From Aedes albopictus (lineage: Eukaryota > Arthropoda > Insecta > Diptera > Culicidae): a stretch of DNA of 64,000 nucleotides. The DNA lies in contig NC_085138.1 of NCBI RefSeq assembly GCF_035046485.1, positions 291,630,256 to 291,694,255 of the forward strand, written 5' to 3'. Of this stretch, positions 22,200 to 30,889 are shown piece after piece. The first letter of the stretch is position 1; every line of letters begins with the position of its first letter. The translations under genes were made by a program, and so were the position numbers. The notes beneath the pieces were generated by a model that made no database searches, was not told the origin of the DNA, and saw only the letters and a list, made by a program, of their open reading frames with translations.

Positions 22200-22763
22200 T
22201 GGTTTGTATTAAAATTGAATTAATTTGAATTTCTGTATTTCACCCAATTAATACACCGTTCAAAATGAAACGCATTTTCAATTTCTCTTCTACATGTGAT
22301 CTCGGTTTTTTGCAGTAGTGTGCTATAGCTGTAGTAGATACCTATCTATTGTACCGCCGCCACCAGATTTTGTTTACGTTCTATTCATCTATGCCAATTA
22401 CATAATCGCGTGAAGAAAGCGAAAGTGAACGCAATCAGCCCGTGTTTTTTGCCCGAAAAATCCCGTTTTTACGCCCGTTATTGTTACATAAGTGTCCGTA
22501 GACACCTTCCGTTGGTAGTCGGAGTTCCCGCGAGTGATCGTAAGCTATAATTGCGGTTGCTGAGGAAGAACTGCCCCGCAAGTGCTTTTTGCATACGGTT
22601 CGTGGTTCTGCGCCTGTTGTTGCTTGTTGCTACCACGTTGCCTGGAGGTCCGTCGCCGAAATTGAAGTCGTTCCCGGCAGAAGCGTTGCTGTACAGCCAG
22701 TGGATCGAAGACTTAGAAACCCAAGCCCCGATTATCACCCGGTAAGTCGATCGTGACCCATCA
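22200..22763 (+). repeat. 3' LTR of BEL/Pao element
   Basis: Same length as the 5' LTR (constant offset of 6565) and almost identical in sequence. It is followed by CTTCC, the second target copy, and then by the tip of the interrupted foldback arm. Confidence 0.95.
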
Positions 22764-22858
22764 CTTCCAATTTCGCCTTAAAGGAGGAATTCCGGAGGGA
22801 TTTGAAGGAAGAATAATGGATTGAATTTCGAATCCTAAACATGTAAAACATTACCACT

Positions 22859-23284
22859 GGGGTCTCCAGTTAGCCTAGTGGTTAAGGCTATGATGGATCG
22901 CCAACCCGGAGACGGCGGGTTCGATTCCCGTTCCGGTCGGGAAAATTTTCTAGACCCCCTGGGCATAGTGTATCATTGTACTTGCCACACAATGTACAAA
23001 TTCATGCAATGTCAGGCAAAGAAAGCCCTTCAATTAATAATTCTGGAAGTGCTTTAAGAACACTAAGTTGAAGAGAGGCAGGCCAAGTTCCAATGCGACC
23101 CAGACAACCAGTCATCGTATAAGATGTCGCATAAGATGATAAAGTGGAGGCCATATACGTGAATGCCTCCATTTAGGCGCATGTAAAATGTACGCATATC
23201 GCCTCCACTTTAACATCTTATACAACATCTTATACGATGACTGGTTGACTGGGGAACGTCGAGCCATAAAAAAGAAGAAGAATA
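22859..23284 (+). mobile_element. tRNA-derived SINE (Feilai-like), split by a hairpin MITE
   Basis: The tRNA-like head is well preserved: A-box-like TAGCCTAGTGGTTA at about 22871 and B-box GGTTCGATTCC at about 22918. The body matches the SINE at 988-1245, and the tail is AAAAAAGAAGAAG at about 23268-23280. A 155-bp inverted-repeat element interrupts the body near its 3' end. Transcription by RNA polymerase III is expected from the boxes. No clear target duplication seen. Confidence 0.85.
23099..23253. mobile_element. 155-bp hairpin MITE inside the SINE
   Basis: The left end CCCAGACAACCAGTCATCGT and the complement of the right end (CCCAGTCAACCAGTCATCGT) differ at one base, and inner parts (AAAGTGGAGG, TATACG) also pair. 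Comparison with intact SINEs shows it lies between CCAATG and GAACGTCGAGCC of the SINE body. It cannot code. Confidence 0.8.
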
Positions 23285-23575
23285 ATTCCCATCATACTAA
23301 GCACCGACCAAAACTGATGTGAATTAGATAAAACCAGATTTTCAAATCGTAGAGAAATAGTCCTATAGAAATAACCCTTTCCTACTCTCGACTTTGAACG
23401 ACTATTTCCATGCCAAAAAAAACGTTTTCGAAAAAAGTGCTCAAATAAAAATTATTGAAAATTCGCTATTTTTTCGAAATTAATGAAAAATAAATTAATT
23501 GTAAATCAATAGGTTTTTGAATATTTATCAATATCTTGTACCGACTTTTCGAACCCTCTAAGCAGAATACCTTCT

Positions 23576-23808
23576 TCGAATGAATGTAATCAGTTTCGTA
23601 CCTTTTAATTCCGCCCTATGTTGCTTATCCTTTGACAGATACGCGTATTTCGACTACCACTTGTAATCTTCCTCAGTGTCAGTTATCCACTTACTGGATA
23701 ACTGACACTGAGGAAGATTACAAGTGGTAGTCGAAATACGCGTATCTGTCAAAGGATAAGCAACATAGGGCGGAATTAAAAGGTACGAAAGTGATTACAC
23801 TCTTTCAA
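23576..23808. repeat. Long near-perfect palindrome (hairpin of ~100-bp arms)
   Basis: TGCTTATCCTTTGACAGATA and ACGCGTATTTCGACTACCAC at 23620-23660 recur inverted at 23714-23760 with almost no mismatch. The loop is only about five bases (TTATCCA-CTTAC-TGGATAA near 23692). The less perfect outer arms reach about 23576 and 23808. A deletion-type relative without the second arm lies at 53075-53150. Confidence 0.8.
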
Positions 23809-23989
23809 AGAATTTATCAATAGTTTTACTATTTAAACAAGTAGTTAGCAGTTGGATTAGCATTATGAGGTAAAAATCATATTCTAAAACTAATTGCATC
23901 ATATTCATCTAATTCCGTTTGTCCCGAGTTCGACGAAAATCGATGGTGCTCTAGAGAGCAACCAAGGGTAGTATAGGGTAAAATATATA

Positions 23990-26072
23990 GACTGTTTCAG
24001 AAATTATAAATACACTTTGTTTTTTTCTAATGAAAAGATGTGTTTTGATGATTTTAACCAATTGTTCTCACAATACATTAAATTGCATTCCACATTTTTA
24101 CGTTTCATGTAAACTGTCATGAGATTTTGAAAAACAATCGAGTTCTTCAATTATTTACTTCATGCTTGAAAATTTAATTTGCACAAGGGTGTTTTCAACA
24201 TTCTTCTTCTTCTTCTTGGCGTAACGTCCCAACTGGGACCAAGCCTGCTACTCAGCTTAGTGTTCTATGAGCACTTCCACAGTTTTTAACTGAGAGCTTC
24301 CTCTGCTAATGACCATTTTGCATGTGTATATCGTGTGGCAGGCACGAAGATACTCTATGCCCAAGGAAGTCAAGGAAATTTCCATTACGAAAAGATCCTG
24401 GACCGACCGGGAATCGAACCCGTCACCCTCAGCATGGTCATGCTGAATACCCACGCCTTTACAGCTGTGGCTATAGGGGCCCTACATTTTCAACATTATT
24501 TCTTACTAAATTTCAAAAATTATCTTACTCTTTATCACATTCGCTACCTCAATAGCTTGTCTAAGAATAGCCGTCATCAAAACCTGGGAAAAAATCATGA
24601 GGCCATTTCCATAGAATTTTGATGAGATCAAAAGGTTTTTCTAAGCAACGCACATTGGTCGGGCTCCATACAAAGGGGCGGCCAAAACTCTCAAAAAACG
24701 AAATTGATATTTTTAAACTTTATTTCACCTTATAACAAAGATAATGTATTGTAGTTTTATGATTCTTAATTAAAAACATACCAGCTTTTGTATTTCAATG
24801 ACATTTTCACTGCCAAAGTGGCCTAAGTCATAAAATTGAAAAATGAATTATTCGAAAAAAGTTAAATAATAATATTTTGAGAATGGAATACATGTTTTAT
24901 GTTATCCAGCATATGAAAGCTTGTTATTGGACTGTTTGAATGCACGCATGGTGCAAAACTAATATGTCACAAAACTTTTCAAATTTTCATATATTGTACC
25001 TTAGAAATTTTGGTAGTTTTTAAGTTAAAAAACGGTTCGTGTCGTCACGTGTCGCCGCAATTTCGAAAAGTACATCTTAAACATCATGCTTAGGGCTGCA
25101 TAAGAACGTTTAAATATTTTGCAGAAATTTGCAGTTTTACAAATTAGAGCTATTTAAAAAAATCACGTTTTTTCATATATTTTACGTTATTTTTCCATTT
25201 TTGACTGAAATAATATTTATTTTTCCACATTTTTCAAACGTTTTGAACAAACTTAATTGGTTTTGATCGAAAGATGATCATTTAATTAAATTCAAATTGA
25301 TTTTTTACCAAAAAAAAACGCAAAAAAGTGGGGTTTACTGATTTTTACCGTTTTTTGAAATTATTGAAGTTACGTAATTTTTTAATACCCCTTTTTAAAC
25401 ACTAAAAATACTATATAACATATCTAGACAACCTATAACTTCGATTAATCACATAAAAAGAGTTTTGGCCGAACTTTATCTTTTTCCGACCATTGTGCAA
25501 CGTAAGGACTTCAATATAGTTTATTAGCGTTTATGAACACATTTAATTATAACTAAGTTTTTTAGGCAGGTCATCTTATCCTTCAGATGGCAATGCTTGT
25601 CAAACTATCAAAGCGAATGTAATAAACAGTTGTTGAGGTATTAGTTTGTTTTAAGTCGTTTCAGTTTCAGTTTCAGCTAGTGGTGTTCAAAATTTTGCTA
25701 CTTTTTTCTTGCATTATGAAGGCTTTTAATGATGGTTCTTGGCATTTTTTACAGTAATTTCCATAATGTTTGATAAATGTTTCATTTATGAGATTTTTTC
25801 TATTCCACTGTGTGCAACTGTTTAATGAGTATGTTTTATGACACAGGATACCACACACTGTCTTATTTCATGATCGTTTTGTGCAACTTTCATTTTCAAC
25901 CTTTGGTTTACAGATCTCGATTTTCTGTCTTTTGCACGAACTGGTAACAAAGTTGGTATTATTTGTATTCTTAGAGTGTTTACTACATGACCTATTAGAA
26001 ACTTTCCTGCATATAACTCTAAAATTAAAATAACAGTCAATCGTTAGCGTATTTATAATTTCTGAAACAGCG
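23990..26072 (-). mobile_element. TIR DNA transposon, family B copy 1 (decayed, carries a SINE)
   Basis: Left end GACTGTTTCAGAAATTATAA after TA (23988-23989) and right end with the inverted copy ending at about 26072 (TTATAATTTCTGAAACAG). Its right-hand terminal ~400 bp, read on the reverse strand, align with the left part of 31409-32362, for example the shared AACGATT, CAAATAATACCAA and TTTTGTTACC/GTTGATG region. Reverse-strand frames at 25822-26040 and 25673-25858 may be transposase remnants, but I do not recognise a domain. The SINE at 24203-24486 is a later insertion; without it the element is about 1.79 kb. Confidence 0.7.
24203..24486 (-). mobile_element. tRNA-derived SINE, intact, 284 bp
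   Basis: On the reverse strand a tRNA-like head with A-box-like TAGCCACAGCTGTAAAGGC and B-box GGTTCGATTCCCGG precedes a body shared with the copy at 60987-61270, and the element ends in a GAA-rich tail (TTCTTCTTCTTCTTCTT on the forward strand at 24203). TTTTCAACATT flanks both sides (24192-24202 and 24487-24497), an 11-bp duplication. Forward frames across it are not genes. Confidence 0.92.
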
Positions 26073-27726
26073 ATTTTTCCACGGTTTTGAATGGTTTTTT
26101 TTTCAAATTCGTTCTAACATCTCATATATTTATTGCTTAAGAATTAGTATTTTTCGTATGTTTGCCTATTGGAACTGAATGTCGTGCGTTTTGTTTTTGC
26201 TAAAAGTAGTATTTTTGAGCTTTGTTTGTTCTGTCACTGGTTGGAATTTTCATTTTAGATATTGGCACAATATCCGTTAGGCTGATTTTATACTAACCAC
26301 TGTTCTGCTAAACTTCTTGGAATGTTGTTATTTTGAATTAATTGACATTACAATTGAACCGGATACGTAGAAATATGACTCACCTTTTGACTATCCATAT
26401 TTATTCAGCAGCAAAACACGATACATTCAATTGCCCCTAGCAATACAGCACTCAATAAGCAGGTTACTGTTGAGGTGTAACGCGGCAGTGAAAATTGTTG
26501 CTCAGAATAAGATCCGATGATCTCCAAGATCGATAAAGGCACTATTGCTTAATGAACAAATTTCATCTCGATGTGTACATGTAGTTTCTAACTAATGAAT
26601 CACTTCACACCCAATGACACTAAACATCACACGTCGCTTGGTAGGTACCTACCGTAACCAGCGTATCATGACGAAAACTTTTGCAATTACAATCCATCAC
26701 TCTCTTCTGGCTGCAAACGATGGAGGGCCGATATGTCTCTCCTTCTTCGTGGCCCATTCATAAAGTTTGCATCGACGACCGACGGACGACACGGCACGAC
26801 CGCAGAGTTTCATTCATACACCAAATTCATTCACAACTTTTCGCGCTTTTTATGCTTCACCAGATGCTTGCGAGGGGTTTCCGGAAGGCCGGTGGCGCGG
26901 CGGGTCTCCGTGTTGTGTGTACCCTGACCAGACAATTGCACAGAAACACTTACTCTCTGTTCACCGTAATTGATGATAATTAATTTAAATTATTCTCGCC
27001 GGGGCTTAGCTCATACGATGCAATTACCGTTGGCAGACGTTTCCTATTACACTTAGAATATCCCTTGATGAACACTTGTTCGTTGAACTTTAACTCACAT
27101 TTTGTAATCATATTGTACAAAATGTACTATTTTACTAAAAAGCGACGAGTTCATAAATGCCCAAGCTTTCCGCGTAAACGAATATGCGCGCCCGCGAAAC
27201 AGAAATCTGCGACTTGTCCCGAGGAGCGATTCAAAACAAATAAAGATATTACTGAAAGCTTCCCGAGTCGCAAGTCTCACCTCTTGGAGGAATCTGCGTT
27301 CACTCGCTTGCGATTGACTCCACTACGTAGGAAGGTATACAACGGATTGGATGGACAGACGGTACGGTCGCCGATCGTATGTGACTATCGTGACTATGAA
27401 CAAACGGTTCGTTCAAATCGAACTTCACAGGCATCGTGTCCGTCGCCGGCTTTCATGGATTGTGCGATGTGGTTTCTTTATGCAAGTCAGCTAGCACCAG
27501 TAGTTCAAATGAGAGAAGACTGAAGCTACCTTGTAGCACGGTGCAGTTTAGCATATAGCGAGGGAGTGCAATAATTTGATTTTCCATATCGAAGCTATAG
27601 GTTCCAAGCATACTTTCATTTGTATTGTTTTATGTTCACTCTGGCTAATGACTGATTACAAGATGAGTAAAAATTAGAAACTAGAATATAACTTGAACCA
27701 ATTGCATTTGATGACTTTTAGTATCA
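26073..27726. other. Unassigned DNA with GC-richer core
   Basis: The core at about 26640-27530 is richer in GC and holds several open frames, the longest 152 codons forward at 27065-27523. None has a recognisable domain, and overlapping frames on other phases are similarly long. It may be unique host sequence (exon, UTR or regulatory), but I see no start, splice or promoter pattern that would settle this. Confidence 0.3.
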
Positions 27727-27728
27727 TA

Positions 27729-28649
27729 CAGGGGATAGACAAAATGATCGGGACAGGCAAAATTTTCACTTTACAAAAAATGTTCAACTAGCTGTAACTT
27801 TTCGAAAAGTGCATCGAATATTCTCAAATTTTTACTGTAAGTTCTTCAACTAGTTGTGTATCAGTGGACAAAATTTGGAAAAGATCGGACAATTCTTCAC
27901 GAAGTTATGAAGATTTTTGAAAAAGATTAAATTATCCGATAGCCAACTTTGAGCTGTTATACCTCCGGATTCAATAAACCGATTGCAATGAAATTTTGAC
28001 CATTCATGACTTATATAATGAACTCTGGAAAACATTTGACTTAACTTGAAATTTTTAACAAGCGAAAAAGTTATAGCGATTTAATTTTGTTCACGATTTT
28101 TTACTAAATTGGTGTATTTTTATTATGCATCCCATTACTTTTTCAATTTATTGGCGGCTATGTTGTTACTTTCCTTCAAAACGCATTTATATATAAGTCA
28201 ATTAGAGGGAAACTAAATGAACTATAATTTGCATCTTGAATTTTGAAACGATGTTGATGTTTTGGATAATTTGGTGTTATATTAGAAAAATTATCTAATC
28301 GTTATAATTTTCTTCCGTGTTAAGAATATTAAGTTAAGTCAATGGTTTTTCATAGCTCAGTATATAAGTCATTATTGGTCAAAATTTCATTACATTCGGT
28401 TAATTGAATCCGGAGATATAACAGCTCAAAGTTGGCTATCGGATAATTTTACCATTTTCAAAAATCTTTATAACTTCGTGAAGAATTGTCCGATCTTTTC
28501 CAAATTTTGTCCACTGATACACAACTAGTTGAAGAACTTACAGTAAAAATTTGAGAATATTTGATGCACTTTTCGAATAGTTACAGCTAATTAAACATTT
28601 TTTGAAAAGTGAAAATTTTGCCTGTCCCGATCATTTTGTCTATCCCCTG
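27729..28649. mobile_element. 921-bp foldback element, family A copy 2 (TA-flanked)
   Basis: Ends CAGGGGATAGACAAAATGAT and its inverted copy, flanked by TA (27727-27728, 28650-28651). Arms and centre align with 12758-13676 over the full length (for example GTTCTTCAACTAGTTGTGTA in both). The two copies differ in the first ~30 bases of the terminus as well as by scattered changes, yet within each copy the two ends match each other. Confidence 0.85.
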
Positions 28650-28675
28650 TACATGTTGAACTAGATTACACACGA

Positions 28676-28839
28676 TTTTTTTTTTGCACGAGTCGGGTTT
28701 ACTATAACTATACTATAACTCAGTCAATTTTGAACCGATTCTCATGAAAATATATACACATGTAAGCACGATTAGTATCCCTAAGTCAATTGGTTCAAAA
28801 TTGACTGAGTTATATAAACAATTCAAACCGTGCAAAAAA
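28676..28839. mobile_element. 164-bp inverted-repeat MITE
   Basis: TTTTTTGCACG with AACTCAGTCAATTTTGAACC on the left recurs inverted on the right (GGTTCAAAATTGACTGAGTT at about 28793, CGTGCAAAAAA at 28829). No target duplication was identified. Confidence 0.65.
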
Positions 28840-28912
28840 TGGGTAAAGTTTGAAATAAATAAGATTTAAATCATCACCATCTGAATGTTAACAGACTAGG
28901 ATGAAGAATGAA

Positions 28913-29250
28913 CTAGAGCTTTCTGGCATCATGTAGAATAAAAGAAGAGTGGTTCAATGAAAATTTTAGATAGTTGCTACATATTTCGATCGACATTGTA
29001 TTGCAAACCCTTGTCCAAGAGCGATCTCCACCAAACCAATAGCAACCTAGCATTAGGAGCCCCGCGCGCGGGACGACCGACCGGGTGACAGTGCTCCATG
29101 CGACGACGACGACGACGACGCCTTGAGTGGATCGTGGTATAACTGGAACTGGAAAATGCGTTGGTGTCAAAATTGCCCTCGTCCGTCGCCATTGGAACAA
29201 GGTACTTCTTAGCCGTCCGCGGTGGACCCTCTTGGCCGGCACTGACTATG
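28913..29250 (-). other. GC-rich island, possible host exon or 5' UTR
   Basis: A GC-rich patch with a CGT/GAC trinucleotide run at about 29099-29121. Reverse-strand frames of 109 (28913-29242) and 71 codons (28977-29192) overlap. The latter begins at an ATG and reads MATDEGNFDTNAFSSSSYTT before an arginine run created by the trinucleotide repeat. No domain is recognised and splice sites cannot be assigned, so this is only a candidate. Confidence 0.25.
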
Positions 29251-29674
29251 GTTGGTAGGTATAAGGCAGGGTATCTCCAATGGGCACAATCTTTTGCATG
29301 AGAAGTTTACTTTACCCATCGTAGGTAGCCCACCTGAGTATGTGGCTGATACTTCCAGTCCAGCCAGCACAGTCTTCTAGAGGCAATCGATGACGAGTGT
29401 GACAAGTGTGGGTTCGGCGCGTTGTCTTCAGGAGGTGCGCTCTAAGTTTTTCTTACGATACATGCCTGCACTGTAGATGGGTCCGATCAGCAAACAAAAC
29501 TCTTCATCGTATCTGTTGTTGGGTAAATATTTGCTCCGCTGAGCATGAAGTGGCCGAACAGGTTGGCGGAAACTGGGCCTTTGGAGTAATTTTTGTCCGA
29601 TTGTGTAGACCTCCAGAGGTTCGATTGAGTGGGTGACTGGCTGTAGGTTGAAACTCGTTGATGTCTTGGAGTAG

Positions 29675-30265
29675 TAGGGTGGGGATAATTTCAAAAAATC
29701 TCTCCGATATGTGATTTCCCAAGAGGGAAGTGATCTACTAGTCGAAATTAGTCAGCTGTACAAAAATGAGCGATTTCGGTTGATATTTAGGGGTGGCGCA
29801 AAGGGTTCAGCGAAATTTTTGCTAGAACAAACTTTCAAAAAATATTTCAAATTTATTTCAAACTTATTTTTTCTAGACTAAATCGGTTCAAATTTGTGCT
29901 CAAAATTGCGATATATCTACTGGTTTTCGAGATATTTGAAAAAATGTCATATTTTGGTACCCAACCCAAAAAATACTGAAAAACGACATTTTTTCAAATA
30001 TCTCAGAAACCAGTAGAGATATCGCAATTTTGAACACAAATTTGGCCCAATTGGGTTCTAGAATCACCGATTAAGTCTAGAAAAAAAATAGTTTAAAAAT
30101 TAAATTTAAAATGTTTTTTGAAAGTTTGTTCTAGCAAAAATTTCACTTGATTCCTTTGCGCCGAAATCTCTCATTTTTGTACAGTTGACTTATTTCGACT
30201 AGTAGATCACTTTCCACTTGGGAAATCATATATCGGAGAGATTTTTTGAAATTAGCCCCACCCTA
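29675..30265. mobile_element. 591-bp foldback element with 9-bp target duplication
   Basis: TAGGGTGGGGATAATTTCAA on the left and its inverted relative (ending GCCCCACCCTA) on the right, with arms extending most of the way to the centre near 29970. TTGGAGTAG lies directly outside both ends (29666-29674 and 30266-30274). A 9-bp duplication is typical of Mutator-like elements; this is inference from size. No coding capacity. Confidence 0.85.
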
Positions 30266-30889
30266 TTGGAGTAGGGATGGAATAGAAAGTTACAAAACTT
30301 TTAAGAGTAGTTAGTAAACACTGTTGAAGTTGTGATGTGGATTGGGTCAAACATTCAACGTTAGATATTTTTCAAATATCAAATAACAAACTGAATCCAA
30401 GTTCAGCCTTTGAGCCCAATCATCTTAGAATCAAGCCATAGTCGCCACAAAATAAAATAAAACAACATTGATAAGTTTTAAGGCATACGTCGTTGTATGT
30501 TTCCTTAATCCTTTGGAGCCGGAGGGTTTGATTGATTGATTTGTCTTTATTTGAAAGACTTTCAGCCCTTGGCTGGTTCGTCTCTTGGAGCCGGAAAATG
30601 ACCCCAACATAGAAACGGCTGTATAAATTCATTCATTCGATAAATCAGAATGCTCTCTTTGGCAAAGTTGCTGCAAATTGAGTCCTCTATCATGGAAATA
30701 TGGGTATATTAGAATTTGGGGCTTCATTGACAACCTAAAACATCCTGAACACCATGAAATTTGGAAAAAACGAAATAATTGACATACCAGTTGATCTAAA
30801 AGCTGAACTTGGATGTAATTTACGTTTATATGTATTCATTTAACCGTTGCCAAAAATATCAAAAAAAGTTTTATATTCTGGGATGTTCT

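Larger units (their letters stand above)
15635..22763 (+). mobile_element. BEL/Pao LTR retrotransposon, full length (7129 bp)
   Basis: Two direct LTRs of 564 bp (15635-16198, 22200-22763) begin TG and end CA, and a 5-bp target duplication CTTCC flanks the element (15630-15634 and 22764-22768). Internal coding order is Gag (DUF1759-like), cysteine-rich region, aspartic protease, RT with YVDD, RNase H, integrase and DUF5641-like C-terminus, which is the BEL/Pao order. The LTRs differ at only two positions I could see, so insertion is recent. The coding region nevertheless has a 438-bp insert, a frame change and a TGA, so it is non-autonomous as it stands. Confidence 0.95.
15291..22783. mobile_element. 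Older foldback element interrupted by the BEL/Pao insertion
   Basis: Left arm 15291-~15465 and right arm ~15480-15634 are inverted copies (for example ATGTAGAGTATGGATCAAGG at about 15384 against its complement at about 15536). The outermost part of the right arm, AATTTCGCCTTAAA, lies beyond the retrotransposon at 22769-22782, where it matches the complement of ATAAGGCGAAA at 15291. The BEL element therefore landed inside the right arm near its tip. Without the insert and one target copy the foldback is about 360 bp. Confidence 0.75.

Noticed and set aside
22871..22945. Functional tRNA gene
   Set aside because: A- and B-box-like sequences are present but belong to a SINE head with body and GAA tail; there is no sound cloverleaf.
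23990..26072. Naming a transposase in the reverse frames at 25673-26040
   Set aside because: No DDE residues or DNA-binding motif could be recognised, so only the TIR/TA structure is claimed.
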